Assembly: GCF_050624435.1 (NCBI RefSeq)
Contig: NC_134539.1
Coordinates: forward strand, 49,570,001 to 49,634,000
Reading direction: 5' to 3'
DNA from: Tenrec ecaudatus
Lineage: Eukaryota > Chordata > Mammalia > Afrosoricida > Tenrecidae
Length of the DNA stretch: 64,000 bases
The position numbers and the translations under genes were made by a program. Shown here in pieces: positions 22,141 through 33,957 of the stretch. Below the pieces are notes generated by a model. The model worked only from the letters and a program-made list of their open reading frames with translations, was not told the origin of the DNA and did no database searches. Position 1 is the first letter of the stretch. Each line of letters begins with the position of its first letter.

Positions 22141-22937
22141 TGACGTTGAATGAGCTGCTGGGGAACTTTTACGTCACCGTGAAGAAAAGCGATGGCTCGG
22201 ACTTCCTGGCCACCTCGCTCCACGCCATTCGCCGGGGCCTGGACCGCATCCTGAAGAACGCAGGCGTGGGCTTCTCCATCACCGGCAGCACCTTCACGTC
22301 TTCCACCAAGAAACTCAAGGAGAAGCTGTGGGTTCTGAGCAAGGCGGGGATGTCAGGGGCGCGGTCTCGCAACATCGTCTACTTCGCCCTTTCCGACGAG
22401 GAGGAGATGTGGCAGGCGGGCTGCCTGGGGGACGACAGCCCCATCACACTGCTGTCCACCGTGGTCAAGTACAACAGCCAGTACCTGAACATGCGGACGC
22501 TGCAGGAGCACGCAGACCTGATGTACGGTGACATCGAGCTGCTCAGAGACCCCCAAAACCAGCCCTACTTCGCGCGGACCGACAGCGTCAAGCGGGAGAG
22601 CCGGAGCGGCTCGGCGAGGGTGTGCCACGGGAAGATCTACCACGAGCACGCCCGGGGACACAAGCAGTGCCCTTACTGCCTCCTCTACAAGTACATGTAC
22701 ATCCACCGGCCGCCCACCCAGATGGACGCCAAGTCCCCCTTCTACCTGACGGCGCGCAAGGAGGCCGCCGACGTGGGCGGCGTGTGGTACGAGGAGCAGC
22801 GGATGGGCCTGCGCTCCCTGCGGGGGATTGTCCCCAACTTGGCCAAGAAGGTCAAGCTGGAAAACTGCGAGAACTTCACCTTTGTCTCGTTCACTCAGGT
22901 CTCCAGGAGGCTGGGCTCCCACAGCTGCTGCCAGTGA
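22141..22937 (+). CDS. KIAA1958: KIAA1958 terminal coding exon, Crypton-derived DUF3504 domain
   Basis: The exon begins after a good acceptor (pyrimidine-rich tract, then 'atccccgcag' ending at 22140). Its first two bases complete a codon begun in the previous exon, and it stays open for about 265 residues to a TGA at 22935-22937, ending 'RRLGSHSCCQ'. An upstream ATG at 22113 lies in the intron and is not the start. I recognise the protein as the C-terminal half of KIAA1958. Its DUF3504 domain is known to derive from the tyrosine recombinase of Crypton DNA transposons, as in ZMYM2-4, QRICH1 and KCTD1. Visible blocks are 'GSDFLATSLHAIRRGLDRIL' (N-terminal helical part), 'LLSTVVKYNSQYLNMRTLQE', 'CPYCLLYKYMYIHRP', 'KSPFYLTARKE' and 'GLRSLRGIVPNLAKKVKL'. 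No frame break is seen and third positions are GC-rich, unlike the flanks. The molecular function is not established; no recombinase activity is implied. The convergent neighbour is INIP, as in human 9q32. Confidence 0.88.
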
Positions 22938-25900
22938 GCCCCCGCCCCGGGCCAGACCCCCGACAGGCGAGGCGGCCTTTGGCTCTGGGTGTCTTTTTAA
23001 GGGACAGTAAGTGGGTCTGAGTCACGAGCACGTCTTATCCCATCGTTGGGCACCGTTGTTCAGATGGAGAGTCCAACCGTGTACACAGCAGCGACGGACA
23101 CCAGAGTGAGCAGATTCATTCTATCTAGTGCCTTTTTAGCACAAGTTTTCTTTAAAAAAAATAAGAAAGACAAATAGGTTGAGTAGTCATTAAAAACAAA
23201 CATCCCAGTAGCCCAGCAGCTTTGTGTTGTGACAAACACACACGCTCTGTGACTTGCCCTCCGCGTGGCGAGCGGACCAGGGCAGAGACGGTGAGCAGCC
23301 ACCTCCAGGGGACCTGCGCTGCACGGTCCACCCCAGGGAGTCGCCGAAGGCCACCTGGATTCTGCTGAGCGAGCGTGCAGCCTCTGGTGGAGGGAGCCCC
23401 GGGGACTCCATCAGGGCCGGCAGCCGAGACAGAAGAGTGACAGCGGGCAGGGCCGGTTCCCGGGGCCTCGGTGGCCCTGTGTGAGGGCATGTCGGGGCAC
23501 GTCCAGCGGGGAGGGGCCTGGGAAAGTCGCTGTGATTCAAATGTGAAACCCTCCCGAAGCACAAGTGCCTACATTTCGTTTCTCAGCACCACGTGGAAGC
23601 CATTTTCATTTCACGGTTTGGTTTGGTTTTTGCAAAGTTTCAAGAACTGTCTGTGTGTCCAAGCAGCACACAGCACGGGGTCTGGAGGGCCACCCTGGGC
23701 AGCTTCAGGCGTAACCAGGACAGTCTGGCAAAGCCAGCTGCGAAGACAGCAACTCCCAGCGTGTGTTTATTAAAGAGCTTGACATATTTTTGTCAAAGTA
23801 CGACTTTTCCTTTTTGGCTGTAGTAGTCGCCAGCGTTTAGGTGGGTACCTGTGACTGGGACACAGTGCCCACCAGGTAAGCCAACCTGGCGGAAGGAGGG
23901 GTATAAAAATCAGAACATGATGATTACTTTTTTTTTAATTTAATTTTTTAAAATTTCTTGATTACTTCTTAGTACAGTTTGAAACCATTTTACTCAGGTA
24001 ATGTTCAGCCTGACCCCATGTTATTTACAGCCGCAGGATTGTGTAATTTTTATTGCTCCGAGACACGGGAAAAGGGAACTCACTGAGTGTGAATTAATAA
24101 TGATGTGGAGGTATCTTTCATTTGTAATTGAGGGGAAACTGCTCTATCTTTATACCACTATGTTCCTATGTAATCTTTCTAATCCCAAATTAAAATTACA
24201 GTACCGAGTCATTTTTGCAGGAGTCCTAAAATCAATCCTACTTCTTTAAAGCATTATTAATAGTAGTATTTTAATTGTGTTTTTTTTTAATCATTTGCTG
24301 GTCACTGAAACTTTGCCAGAGAAGATACCGCCAAGGCTGCCTTATGGTGTGATGTCATGTCAGCGTCGTTTCTCTTCAGTCACTGTGCATTATAGCCTCG
24401 TCTACTAGGTGATTGTTCCTGAGTATGGAGTAATTTGGGTGTGCTTTCATCTCTGTAGTGTGACTTGATAGCACACAGGTGTGTGGTTTACCTTCGGCGA
24501 TCTTTAGGGTTCTGATTACGGAGAGACAGACACTCATCATGAGGAACCGAAGGGATGGTTCGTTTAAGGAAAGCAGATGCCCCTTCTTGTCAGCTGTGCT
24601 GACCCAGAACCTCATGCGATTGGCCAGGTCTGCTGCCTAATCAAATAAAAACTCCCATTTATATTTCCAGTGGGTTCCTCAAGGAACATCTTCCAGAAGG
24701 AATTGCCATTTGGAGTTACTAGTATCGTTTCCAGATTGTAACATTTCCAGAAGTAGCAATAACTGATCCAGAGGCTGTAGTCTTTCTGTTGATTGTAGCA
24801 TCTGATCAGCCGAATAACTGTCTCTGCCTCAAGTTCATTGTCTGCCATCTCTGGTGTCCTATAACCCCCAGAATCCTACAATGGATGGGTATGCGGAGGA
24901 AATACAAGGCGGGAGAGTGGGTCTTCGGTGGGAGCCGAAGCCTCGAGAGAATTGTAAATGCCATTCATGACAAGCCTCCTGAGGGCGCGGGTGTGAGGAC
25001 GAAGACACATGGATCGAGTGTGATTCCTTGCTGTAAACTGCACCGTGTCTTCTTTTTCTCGTGTCCCTGGGTGTAAACGTGCGCGCGCACATATTCAATA
25101 TGTGAGGTTACACTCGGTAAACCTGAATTGGCAAAGCATCGTTCCACATTCCTGGCCATGACGTTCCCAAAGAACCCTCAGAAGACCAGGGAGGGACCGA
25201 AGACTCACCAGGTGGAGTTCAGCGAAGGCAGCTGTTCTGTCTTTCGAGCCAGCGCTAAACCACATCAGAGCCTGATGGCTGTCTGATCTTGACCTCAACC
25301 CTGAGAAAGGACAATCACAGAAGAAGCGAGAAGGAGTGTTTCCCCCACTTAACCCTTGCCTTTCTGTGCTCAAAAGTGGGGATGAGTGGCAAGCATTTGC
25401 AAGGTGCCCTAAGCCCTGGTTGCTCTGCGCCCCGCAGCTGAGGGCTGTGGCTGTCAGGAGGGGCTGCGCAGCCCTGGGGAGCGCTGTCTGCACCTGCACT
25501 GCTCCTCTGTGAGCCCTGCCTCTGACCGCCCCCTCCAGAATGTAGCAGGAGTCCCATGGGAAGTTCATCGCACCGATAGGATAGCTACAATTTGATTAAC
25601 TGTCGTTTGGATACATGGAAAGCACATACAAAAGGTTGGTTTATTTTGCTTGTAACTTGGTAATGTTGTTAATGCCTGTCACTCAACTAATGTACGTTGG
25701 ACCACCTGTCCCCTCTCGCGGAACTGTAAAGCCCACAAACCCTACCTCGAGCACAACCGAGCCTGACACCTCAGATACAGCGAAGCGAAGGTGAGTGGAG
25801 GAACGGACAAGCCCTCCGCGGCCTGCTGGGGAGGCCTTTCCATTGCTCAGTGTCTTTACGGAGGAACAGTGGGGGGATCTTTAACCAAAGTGGTCAGAAA

Positions 25901-26984
25901 TCGTCTGCCTGATCCTTTTCCGGCTTTCCTTTAGTTGTATGCTGTGAGCATCTGCCCTGACTGATAAATGGTATTTGCAGAAATGTGGATTTTGTTTCCC
26001 TTATTTTTATGTCAGTGGAACCTTATTGAACGAATTGAGCACGATTCCATTCTCTCAGCATGTTCATATACACGATCGTTAGCGAATCTGCACACGGTGG
26101 GCCCCTTGACGCCTCTCGTAGTGGGACAATGACGCGATTCCAGTGCCTTCCTGGTCCCTGGAGGCAGATTCTTCCCCACTCGCCTTCGCTGGACAGGGCA
26201 GTCGTTGGAACGGTGTCTCCAAAGTGCACAGTGGACAGCTTCTGCGAGACCTCAAGACCACCACGTTAGGGAAGTGGCAGTTAGAATTCAACGTTCCCAA
26301 CTCCTGGTTTCGTACTTCTTATTCTACTGGGATTTCTCCTGTAGGAGTAAGATTTTTCATGGATATTCCGATTCCAGCTTCTGTGTTTTTCTTTCAACAA
26401 AATAAGATTATTTTTCTCAGTGTAGGCTAACACGGGCCACCTGTTGCGACTTAAGTTGTCCGGAACTTAATTTTCAGGACAGGTTTGCGATCTTTTCAGA
26501 CATGCATCAATGGGTTCACTGTTGGAATGTGGATTGCTACAAAGTTTTGATCTCATAACCAGTGCCTTTAGGCATCAGTGGATTCAAAGAAGCATTGCCC
26601 GCGTTGGTCTAGGTGAGTTGCGATTTATACACTGGACGCACAAAAGCACACTGTGACCGGATCAGAATCAGTTAGTGACACTCAACCTGCTCTGTTCATC
26701 AGATGCAGCTTACTTGGGAGTTAATCATTCCAAGAAACATCGAAACCAAAACAATAAAAACACCCTGAACTATGAGCACATTGCTTCCATTTATACTGCT
26801 GACAACCGGGCAATGAGGACGGGCTCCTCAATATTGTCTAGTCGGTACCAGTGGGTTGATTGACTTGCTCTGGTAACCGTGGTTATTAAAGGCACAGTTA
26901 CTGATTTTTATCCCCCAAATGGTCCTGGAAGGTTTCAGATTGTTAATTACACGAAGCACTTCCTCAAAGGGACTCAGCCCCACT

Positions 26985-27165
26985 TCAGCCTCGCCAGGGC
27001 TCTGCAAGCAGGTTTCATCCCGTGGCTCTGATGAGAAACCAAGGCCCAGAAGTGACAGAGCCTCCAGGAGTCTCACCCAGGTCACCGTTTGGAGAATTTC
27101 AATTTGAGCTCACGTCTTCGGGTTCCCAATCCAGTGCTGAGTCCACTGGACTGAACTGCTTCCCC
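26985..27165 (-). repeat. MIR element
   Basis: 'ctgatgagaaaccaaggccc', 'agaagtgacagagcc', 'cacccaggtcaccg' and 'atccagtgctgagtccactg' follow the MIR core order. Confidence 0.65.
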
Positions 27166-27664
27166 TTCAGGCCCAAGGTGGCCAAATTGTTGCTGAAGCT
27201 TTATGAATTTAAAAATGCTTTCTATTTGGGAAGTTTTTCTATTGCTTGGGCCTTGTGGTATCACACCTATGTGGGCCCGCTGACTAATTGAGTGGTCACT
27301 TGGTATGACTGAATCGTTTCTAGGAAGCCCGATGGCTTTCTGTGAAAGAGTAGACCATTTTCTGCAGACTGAGACTGACCTGGCTTTATCCAATAAGTCA
27401 TTCATTCGCATTGCCTCATAGTCACCTTGAAGAACAGACTCCTGCCCGTTCCAATAAAAGCCGATATGTTTGTAAACTACGCTTGCTTTGACACTGAAAT
27501 CAATGATTAAAATGTAAAAGACATCCTAACCTATGTCAAAATTACATGCTTAGATTTTTATTTTTGCTTTTCCATTTCGGTGATGGGACTTTTAAATACT
27601 GTGATCTCCATGCTAATGCACTCTTGTAACAAATAACTCGTCTTTAGTCATGTGTTTTCCAAGT

Positions 27665-27797
27665 CGGGCTGTGATCTGCATGGTCGGCAGTTCAGAACCA
27701 CCACCAGCAGTTCTGCAGGAAAAAGATTGGGCTCTCTACTCCCATGAATAGTTAGGTCCCAGCAACCCGGATGCAGTGAGTTTGGTGTGGGGGCTTA
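27665..27797 (+). repeat. Afrotherian SINE, 5' truncated
   Basis: 'gcatggtcggcagttcagaa', 'gggctctctactcccatgaa' and 'atgcagtgagtttggtgtgg'. It abuts a SPIN element. Confidence 0.7.
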
Positions 27798-27799
27798 TA

Positions 27800-27973
27800 C
27801 AGGGGTTCTCAGCCTTCCGCATGCCGGGACCCTTTCCTACAGGGCCTCATGCGGTGACCCCCCAACCATAGAATTATTTTTGCTACTTCATCACTGTCAT
27901 TTTGCTACTGCAATGAATTGGGCGACCCCTGTGACTGTGAAAGGGGTCCCAGCCCACAGGTTGAGAACTGCTG
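27800..27973 (-). mobile_element. Non-autonomous hAT element, SPIN type, copy 2
   Basis: This is the reverse orientation of the element at 21134: 'gtgaccccccaaccatagaa', 'ttatttttgctacttcatca', 'gggcgacccctgtgactg', ending 'cccacaggttgagaactgct'. The left end is 'caggggttctcagccttccg'. If the surrounding sequence is 3' UTR, it is transcribed with KIAA1958. Confidence 0.85.
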
Positions 27974-28442
27974 TTCTGGTAGGAAATGTTTGAGACTCAC
28001 GTACAGCAATAGCTCTTTCACATCTTAGCTGCACCGTGGTGTGGGAAGGGCCTACGTCCCACCTTGCCACCTTCTCCCCACCCCTTTTTCTACATTTAGT
28101 CCCAAACTCCAGACTCTTGGACTAAAACGTGGACAGAAGGTAAAGAACTATTGGAGGAATCGTGTACTTTGAAAGGAAAAAAAAACACAAAACCACCCAT
28201 TTAGGTGAAGGAAAGTAAGTAGCAGAGCATGAAACGTGTGAAATATGGTGCTAGTTCAGAGACCCAGAAAACCAGGCAGAAGAAGAAAGAAACCGGGTAA
28301 ACTAGAGAGCGGGCGTGGAAATAGGCACATGACTGACTGTGTCACTTGTATGGATGGAGAGGGATTTGACAAACACGAAATGAACAGAGAACCAAGCACA
28401 GATACAGGCTCCGGGGAGAAGGTGACATTTATCGCTGACGGC

Positions 28443-28628
28443 AAAGCCCTGAGCCCTGGTGGCACTGTGGAACACGCACTGAGCTGCCAGTCTCCAGACC
28501 CACCAGTCCCTCCTGGGGGGGAGAACCAGGCTGTTGGCTCCGGTAAAGGTTTACTACGGACAGACCCTGTGTAAGGTCACGGCGAGAATGGACTCAATGG
28601 CCGTGGGGTTGGGCTGGCCGGCTTGTTT
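28443..28628 (+). repeat. Afrotherian SINE, near full length
   Basis: 'gccctgagccctggtggcac', 'tggaacacgcactgagctgc', 'aaggtcacggcgagaatgga', 'ctcaatggccgtggggttgg'. Confidence 0.8.
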
Positions 28629-29980
28629 TTAGGTTAGGGGTTGACATCAGCTCATTAGCTGCATTCAAGGATCTGAGTGCTTTTAAGTAGATCAGGCCCA
28701 AAGCCTCCGATCTTAAAAACACCAAAGCCCTCTTGCGTGGGCCAAACTGGTAAGAGGATTGTGTTCCTAAAAGTAACTGCCACCCGGAAGTACCATGTTC
28801 CCATACTTTCCTGGACTAATTTGCAGTCACCATAGTATAAACAGCATGTGGACATGTCTTTTACAAATAAACTTTCCATTGCTCGCTGTTTTCCCCACCA
28901 CTCTTTCAAATACTCTCTCCTAGACGAGGCCCCAGGGCCTGCCGGGGTGTGTGGGATCCTCTGCCCCCCACTCGGCAAACCCATCGCCCCGAGTCAGCTC
29001 GGATTCAGAGCAGGCACCGGTACAGAAGTACAGATGTGCAGTATGTAAGTCTGTGTTTGAAAAAGCATTGGAAAAAACCCTGTTTCGAGGTATAAATGCA
29101 AGACTGTTCATTTCAACAGCAGGCTGCAGGCCGCGAGTGAGGGGCTTGCCTCAGCTGCACTTGACCTTTCCTGAAATGATGCAGTGAAGCGTTGATCTTT
29201 GCCCAGGTTGTCTTGCCAACTGCAGCCCCGAATTAAATGTTGGGCGCCACCAGCCTGTGCCCCTTACATCCGGGAGAAAGTCACTCCTGGGTCCTTTGGC
29301 ATTTGCTTGCTTGCTTCCTGCAGCACTCAGACCTCTCCAGGTGGGGGCAGCGTTCCAGCCTGGGGTGTGGGGGGGGTCGCGGTGGGGGGGTTGCTCAGCT
29401 GTGCGTCACAGCAGGGACACCAAACCAGCCCTCCCCGGGAGGTTCTGGCGCAGGGACCCCAGGGGCCGCGGGAGGAGCCCCCAGGGTTTCGGGCCGCACC
29501 CTGGCCTGGCAGTGAGCAGACAGGGTGCAGGCCCGCGGCCACCCACGGCCGTAAGGAGGCACCCTGCGTATCTGCCTGCTGCTCTCCAACGGCTCCCCTT
29601 TCGCTTTGCGCCCGCCGGTTCATTCCACCTACTGAGAAATCAAGTCATTTCTGTGTGGCTGTTTCCCAAACGATAGCAACTACATGGTGGCCTGGGATTC
29701 GCTGCTCCCGCTTGGCTGTGTGGAGGAGGCTACCTGTCCTTCATTGCCCAGCGCTGGGAACATCGTCCCGTGGGACGTGGGGACGCGGGTGACTGACTGC
29801 GCTGTCTCTGGGTCTCCGTTCTCCAGCGGCGAGGACCGTGTGCGCTGCCAGAGCCCGGAGGCCAGGTCTGCGAGGGTCTGTTAGCCTCCTGCACACTGTT
29901 CCCAAGTGCGGTGTGTCGCTTTTTAGTTCATTGTTAATGTTGTGTCCATGCGGCTTGACTGTTCAATCCAGATTTTTTAA

Positions 29981-29986
29981 AATAAA
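29981..29986 (+). terminator. Candidate polyadenylation signal for KIAA1958
   Basis: Canonical AATAAA in an AT-rich context, followed within ~25 bp by 'tgtaccatttgtgtctattt', a U/GU-rich downstream element. It is the last good signal before lineage L1 sequence begins at ~30420. Confidence 0.4.
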
Positions 29987-30005
29987 GAGAATTTAATGTA
30001 CCATT

Positions 30006-30419
30006 TGTGTCTATTTATTAAAATAACAGAACACTACTACTAATTGTTTTTATAAAGGTATTTTCTGTCTCAGTGTCACCGTCCCAGAGTTAATGTTTTC
30101 CTGTGTATTTTGCACTGTTAGGGCGTTATGAGCAATCCACCCATATCCGGGGCTCCTAAGCTCGTGGTCTAGGTGAAGGAGGAGCGCCCACTAGCCCGCC
30201 CTCTGGCCCTCGGAATCAGACCGGTCCACTCCGCGGTGATGGTCCACTGACCACTGTGTATGTACCTTGAATTACCGTGGTGTTACTGTTATTCAAATTA
30301 TTATTCAGAACTTTTGGAGAGTATATTTAATCCCCCAAACAGAAACAAAACTTCTAGAGTAGAAATACACTGTTTCACATACACAACAGCTAAAATCATA
30401 AGAAACAAGTTTTTCCTGG
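30006..30419. other. Intergenic sequence, unassigned
   Basis: No repeat or gene recognised. It lies between the candidate KIAA1958 end and an L1 tail. Confidence 0.35.
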
Positions 30420-30783
30420 ACAGTGATGGAGTAGCGAAACCATGAGGGTAGGGGAGAAATGGGGAACCGATCACAATGATCCACATATAATCCCCGCCCC
30501 CCCCCCACTGCCCAGGGAGATGAACAACAGAAACATGGGTGAAGGGAAACAGCAGACAGTGGAAAATATGAAAATAATAATAATAATTTATCATTTATTG
30601 AGGGTTCACAAGGGTGGAAGGGTGAGGGAGGGAGGGAAAAAAGGGGAGCTGATACCAAGGGCTCAAATATTAAAAGCTTGAAAAGGATGATGCCAACATA
30701 TGTACAAATATGTTTGATACAATTGATGTATGGATTGTTTTAAAAGCTGCAAGAGCTCCCAATAAAATGATTTATCTTTTTAA
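30420..30783 (+). repeat. Lineage L1 3' UTR, plus orientation
   Basis: 'accatgagggtaggggagaa', 'gatcacaatgatccacatat', a C-run at ~30500, 'tatgtacaaatatgtttgat' and 'gagctcccaataaaatgatt'. Confidence 0.8.
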
Positions 30784-30789
30784 GTTCAT

Positions 30790-31095
30790 GTTATCAAGAA
30801 GATAGGAAATAATGAAGATTAGAGTAGAGATAAACAGTCAAACAATAGAAGAATCAACAAGATGAGTTATTGGAAAGGAATTAGTGAAAGTATCAAACGA
30901 ATAGCCAAATTAACAGTGAGAAATGAGAGGAGAGATGCAAATAGCACAAATCAGAAATGGGTAACACCGCACCACAACCAACTGAAGTAATAAAAAGACT
31001 AAGAATACTCCACCCCCCCCCAGCTCCCAGGGTACCCCCAAGAGAATGCTATTAAGAAGTATATTCCTATGCCAATAAAACTGCTAATGGTAAAA
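30790..31095 (+). repeat. L1 ORF2 relic, segment 1
   Basis: AT-rich sequence with 'gaatagccaaattaacagtg' and similar words from the L1 endonuclease/RT linker. Frames are broken. It continues in segments to 34660 around later insertions. Confidence 0.6.
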
Positions 31096-31107
31096 GAATT
31101 TTTTTCT

Positions 31108-31204
31108 TTTAATAACAGATGTACAGATGTGCTTGACACAATGGATGGATGGATGGATTGTGATAAGCATTGTATGAGCCCCCCAGTAAAATGATATTTT
31201 AAAT
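31108..31204 (+). mobile_element. Truncated lineage L1 tail inserted in L1 ORF2
   Basis: 'gatgtacagatgtgcttgac', then four 'atgg' repeats, 'gattgtgataagcattgtat', and the end 'ccccccagtaaaatgatat'. T-rich 9-mers flank it (~31099 and ~31202), possibly the target duplication. Confidence 0.7.
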
Positions 31205-31905
31205 TTTTTTCAAAGATACAAACATTTAAAAAACAAGAAAAGAACTACTGCAACAAATTTGAAAATCAAGATATGGATAAATTTCTAGAAACCTACAAAT
31301 ACCGAAACAGACGGAGGTAGGCCATTTGAACAGGCCTGTAACCAAAGAGGAAATTGAAGAGGTCATTAGGAAACCTCTAATATGCTAAAAAAAAGAAAAA
31401 AGTGCTCTGACCCAGACAGTTTCACTGGGGAATTCTACCAAACCTTCAGAAAGAAAGCTGACACCAATTCTACTCAAACTGCTTCAGAACATAAAAAAGG
31501 ATGGAAGACTCCCGAAGTCATTCTCTAAAGAAACTATAGCCCTGCTACCAAAGCCAAGCAAAGACTCCACTAAAAAAGACAATTATAGACCAACATCCCT
31601 CTTGAATAGAGATGCAAAGTTTCAAAATTCTAGCCAATAGAATCTAGCACTGTGTCAACATATCTATATATCTTTCTACATTGTATTTCACGACCAAGTG
31701 AGATTTATCCCAGATGCAAAGACAGTTCAAAACTAGAAATCCATCACATAAGTAAAACCACATGATCATATTTATCACAGAGAGAGCAGTTGATAAAATT
31801 CAATACCTTCTTGATTAAAAAAACTCTCAGCAAAATAGAGAAGAAATTCCTCAACAAAAACTAAGAACATACAAGAGGGGTTATCCCCCCAAAATGGAAA
31901 TTTTT
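31205..31905 (+). repeat. L1 ORF2 relic, reverse transcriptase segment
   Basis: 'tatggataaatttctagaaa' followed by 'cctacaaatac', then 'acagtttcactggggaatt' and 'ctaccaaaccttcag', 'gaccaacatccctcttgaat', 'gaccaagtgagatttatccc'. These are strongly conserved L1 RT words. Frameshifts are frequent. It is cut at ~31905 by a mariner relic. Confidence 0.85.
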
Positions 31906-32436
31906 TTCAAAGCTATATAATTAATTTTTTTTACAAAACCACCTTATCACTTTCAAAGTACTCTCCATTACACTAATACATTGATAAAAAAAACGGAAAA
32001 AATACATTGGTCAAATCTGCGGTTCCTTTCTTGAAAACATTTTGCAAACTCATCTGTTTGCATGGCTGATAGCAACCCCCTCATTTTTTTTCTTCCCCTC
32101 TTCTAAGTCATCAAATCGCTGTCCTTTCATGTCCCTCTTCATTCGCAGAAACAAAAAGAAGTCGCACAGAGCGAAGTCACAGGTGAGTAAGGTGTGTGGG
32201 GCAAGAGAGGCATTCAATTTTATGCCCAAAACTGGCACACTGAGATGTCTGCATGAGCAGGTGCACTGTCAGGGTGGCAAAGCCCGTCCCCCGTCTGCCA
32301 CAAACCAGGCCTTTTTTGTCACACACTGTTACGCAGTCTTTTCAGAACCTCTAGAGAGCTTGATTAACAACAGCCTTCCCTGGTGGAACAAACTCCAAAT
32401 GCACTATCTCCCTCATATCACATCCATTTTGGGGGG
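31906..32436 (-). mobile_element. Mariner relic, C-terminal half, inserted in L1 ORF2
   Basis: The minus strand reads 'FALCDFFLFLRMKRDMKGQR' (near 32185-32125) preceded by fragments resembling 'KRPGLW' and 'PAHA', the transposase C-terminal part. It is the same family as the relic at 5345-6540: the plus-strand words 'tttcaaagtactctccatt', 'aaactcatctgt' and 'tgtcacacactgtta' are shared in order. It covers only the distal ~500 bp. A 195-residue plus-strand frame here is antisense and spurious. Confidence 0.85.
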
Positions 32437-32875
32437 GTACCCCCTCATACACAAAACCAAAAGCCAACCCTATTCTCAATGTAGACAGACTGACAGCATT
32501 TCTCTTGTGAACAAGGAACCAGACCAGGATGCCCTTTATCGCCACTTAATTCAGTGGTGTACTGGAAGCCCTCGCCAGAGCAAGAAGGCAAGCAGGGGAA
32601 ATAAAGTCATCAAAATGGATAAGAAGTAAAAGTACCCCTCTGTACAGATGATCTGACCCTACATAGACTAGCTCAGAGATTCTACCAGAAAGCTACTAGA
32701 GCAAATAGATTCAGCAGAGTGGCATGGTACAAAGTCAAAATATGAAAAACAGCTGGATTTCTCTACACTGACAGATAATTCTGAAATGAGAATCAGGAAA
32801 AACAATACCATTTCCAATAGCCACCCAAAAGATGAATTATGTAGGAATAAGCCTCTAATCGGTTTTGTGTCATAT
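32437..32875 (+). repeat. L1 ORF2 relic, segment 3
   Basis: L1 resumes right of the mariner: 'ccaaaagccaaccctattct', 'ccctttatcgccacttaatt', 'gtactggaagccctcgccag', 'gatgatctgaccctacatag' (the region following the RT active site). Confidence 0.75.
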
Positions 32876-33049
32876 GGCTAGAGTTCTCGGTCACTAGTCA
32901 GTTGGACCTCCGTGCTCTGATCTAACGTAAGAAACACCCCCACGATGGGATCTGCTGTAAGCCACAGAGCAGTGTAAGGAACTGAGGAGGAGGGCAGCCT
33001 CCTCTCAGAGCACCTTGCTGTGATCGAAAGGAAGTTTCCTTGGGCGTGT
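32876..33049. other. Unassigned intergenic sequence
   Basis: Not recognisably L1. It may belong to the LTR-like insertion to its right. Confidence 0.3.
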
Positions 33050-33845
33050 ATTAGTTTGGGCAATTAGAGAAACAAATCCACAGAAACTCATGTGTAAGAG
33101 AGAGTTTTATATAAAGGTTAAGTGCGCATCAAGAAAACATCCCAACCCAGTGCTGCCCAAGCCCACAAGTCCAACATTAACCCATATGTCTGACACCAAT
33201 CCACAAAGTCCTCCTACAGCTCACAAAACACACAATGATGCCGACTGCAGGAGGAAAGCCGAGTCAGTGAATGTGTAAACATCTCAGCACTGGCAGGGGT
33301 CTCCACACGTCTGCTCCAGTGCCCAGGCCTGCATCAGGGTAGGTCCATGTGGCTTCTCCTTGGGGATGTCTCACAGGAAGTGAGTCTTGCCAGCTGAAGC
33401 AGGGAACTGGCTAAGGCAGCTGCACCCTGGTCCGACCATCACAAAGCAAGAGACCCAAGAACTGAGCCATTTATCCCGCCGCCCTTCACTTACCCCCCAC
33501 ATGTATTTATCGCCCAGGTTGGCACAATAAACGAACAACCTCAACTTGTATTTAAGCAGACTCGGTGGGAAGACTTGCCTTTTTGCTGGTGTGGATCCTG
33601 CCTCTTTGCATTGATCTCTTTGTTTGGGCTTGAGCCAACCTTGGATTCATTTCACCACCATAGCCATGAACCTGACCTGCTGGTCTTGTATTTATCGGCC
33701 TCTGGCCCCACCAGCCTATGGTCTTCCTGCTTCCTGGCTCATCAGATATGTGCATAAGGAAAAGCCTTAAGCTTAACATCTAGCCTATGAACTTGCACCA
33801 GACTGAACTGCTTCTACAACTGTGAGCCGCTTTCTTTAGATACAT
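33050..33845 (+). repeat. LTR-like or medium-reiterated repeat, copy 1
   Basis: It starts 'tgtattagtttgggcaatta' with 'gagaaacaaatccacagaaa', and contains 'catatgtctgacaccaatcc', 'gatgccgactgcaggagg' and 'catctcagcactggcagggg'. The same words recur in order at 55465-55925. No PBS, coding region or paired copy allows classification. It interrupts the L1 relic. Confidence 0.5.
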
Positions 33846-33846
33846 G

Positions 33847-33957
33847 CGTACCATATATACTCGAGTACACGACCCAAATATCAGCTGAGGCACCTAATTT
33901 TACCATAAAAATGTGCTGAAAACCTCGGTTTATACACGAATATATACAGTCAACATC
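33847..33957. repeat. Palindromic hairpin element (MITE-like)
   Basis: The left arm 'atatatactcgagtacac' pairs with the right arm 'tttatacacgaatatata'. The interior contains 'atcagctgaggcaccta' and 'ttttaccataaaaatgtgct'. A partial copy is at 13739. The long inverted-repeat structure suggests a non-autonomous DNA transposon. Confidence 0.55.

Larger units (their letters stand above)
22938..30005 (+). other. KIAA1958: Candidate long 3' UTR of KIAA1958
   Basis: After the stop codon about 7 kb is relatively poor in young repeats compared with the rest of the window. Candidate poly(A) signals are ATTAAA near 23769, AATAAA at 27453-27458 and AATAAA at 29981-29986; the last is followed by a T/G-rich stretch. 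The true end cannot be fixed from sequence alone. Nested features (MIR, two SINEs, one SPIN) are listed separately. Confidence 0.4.

Noticed and set aside
22353-22922. 189-residue minus-strand frame over the KIAA1958 exon
   Set aside because: It is a shadow of the GC-rich real exon on the plus strand.
29199-29792. 197-residue GC-rich frame and overlapping frames on both strands
   Set aside because: Several frames are open at once because of GC-rich composition. No domain or start context is convincing, and the region is candidate 3' UTR.
32042-32629. 195-residue plus-strand frame
   Set aside because: It runs antisense through a mariner relic and into L1; it is not conserved as a protein.
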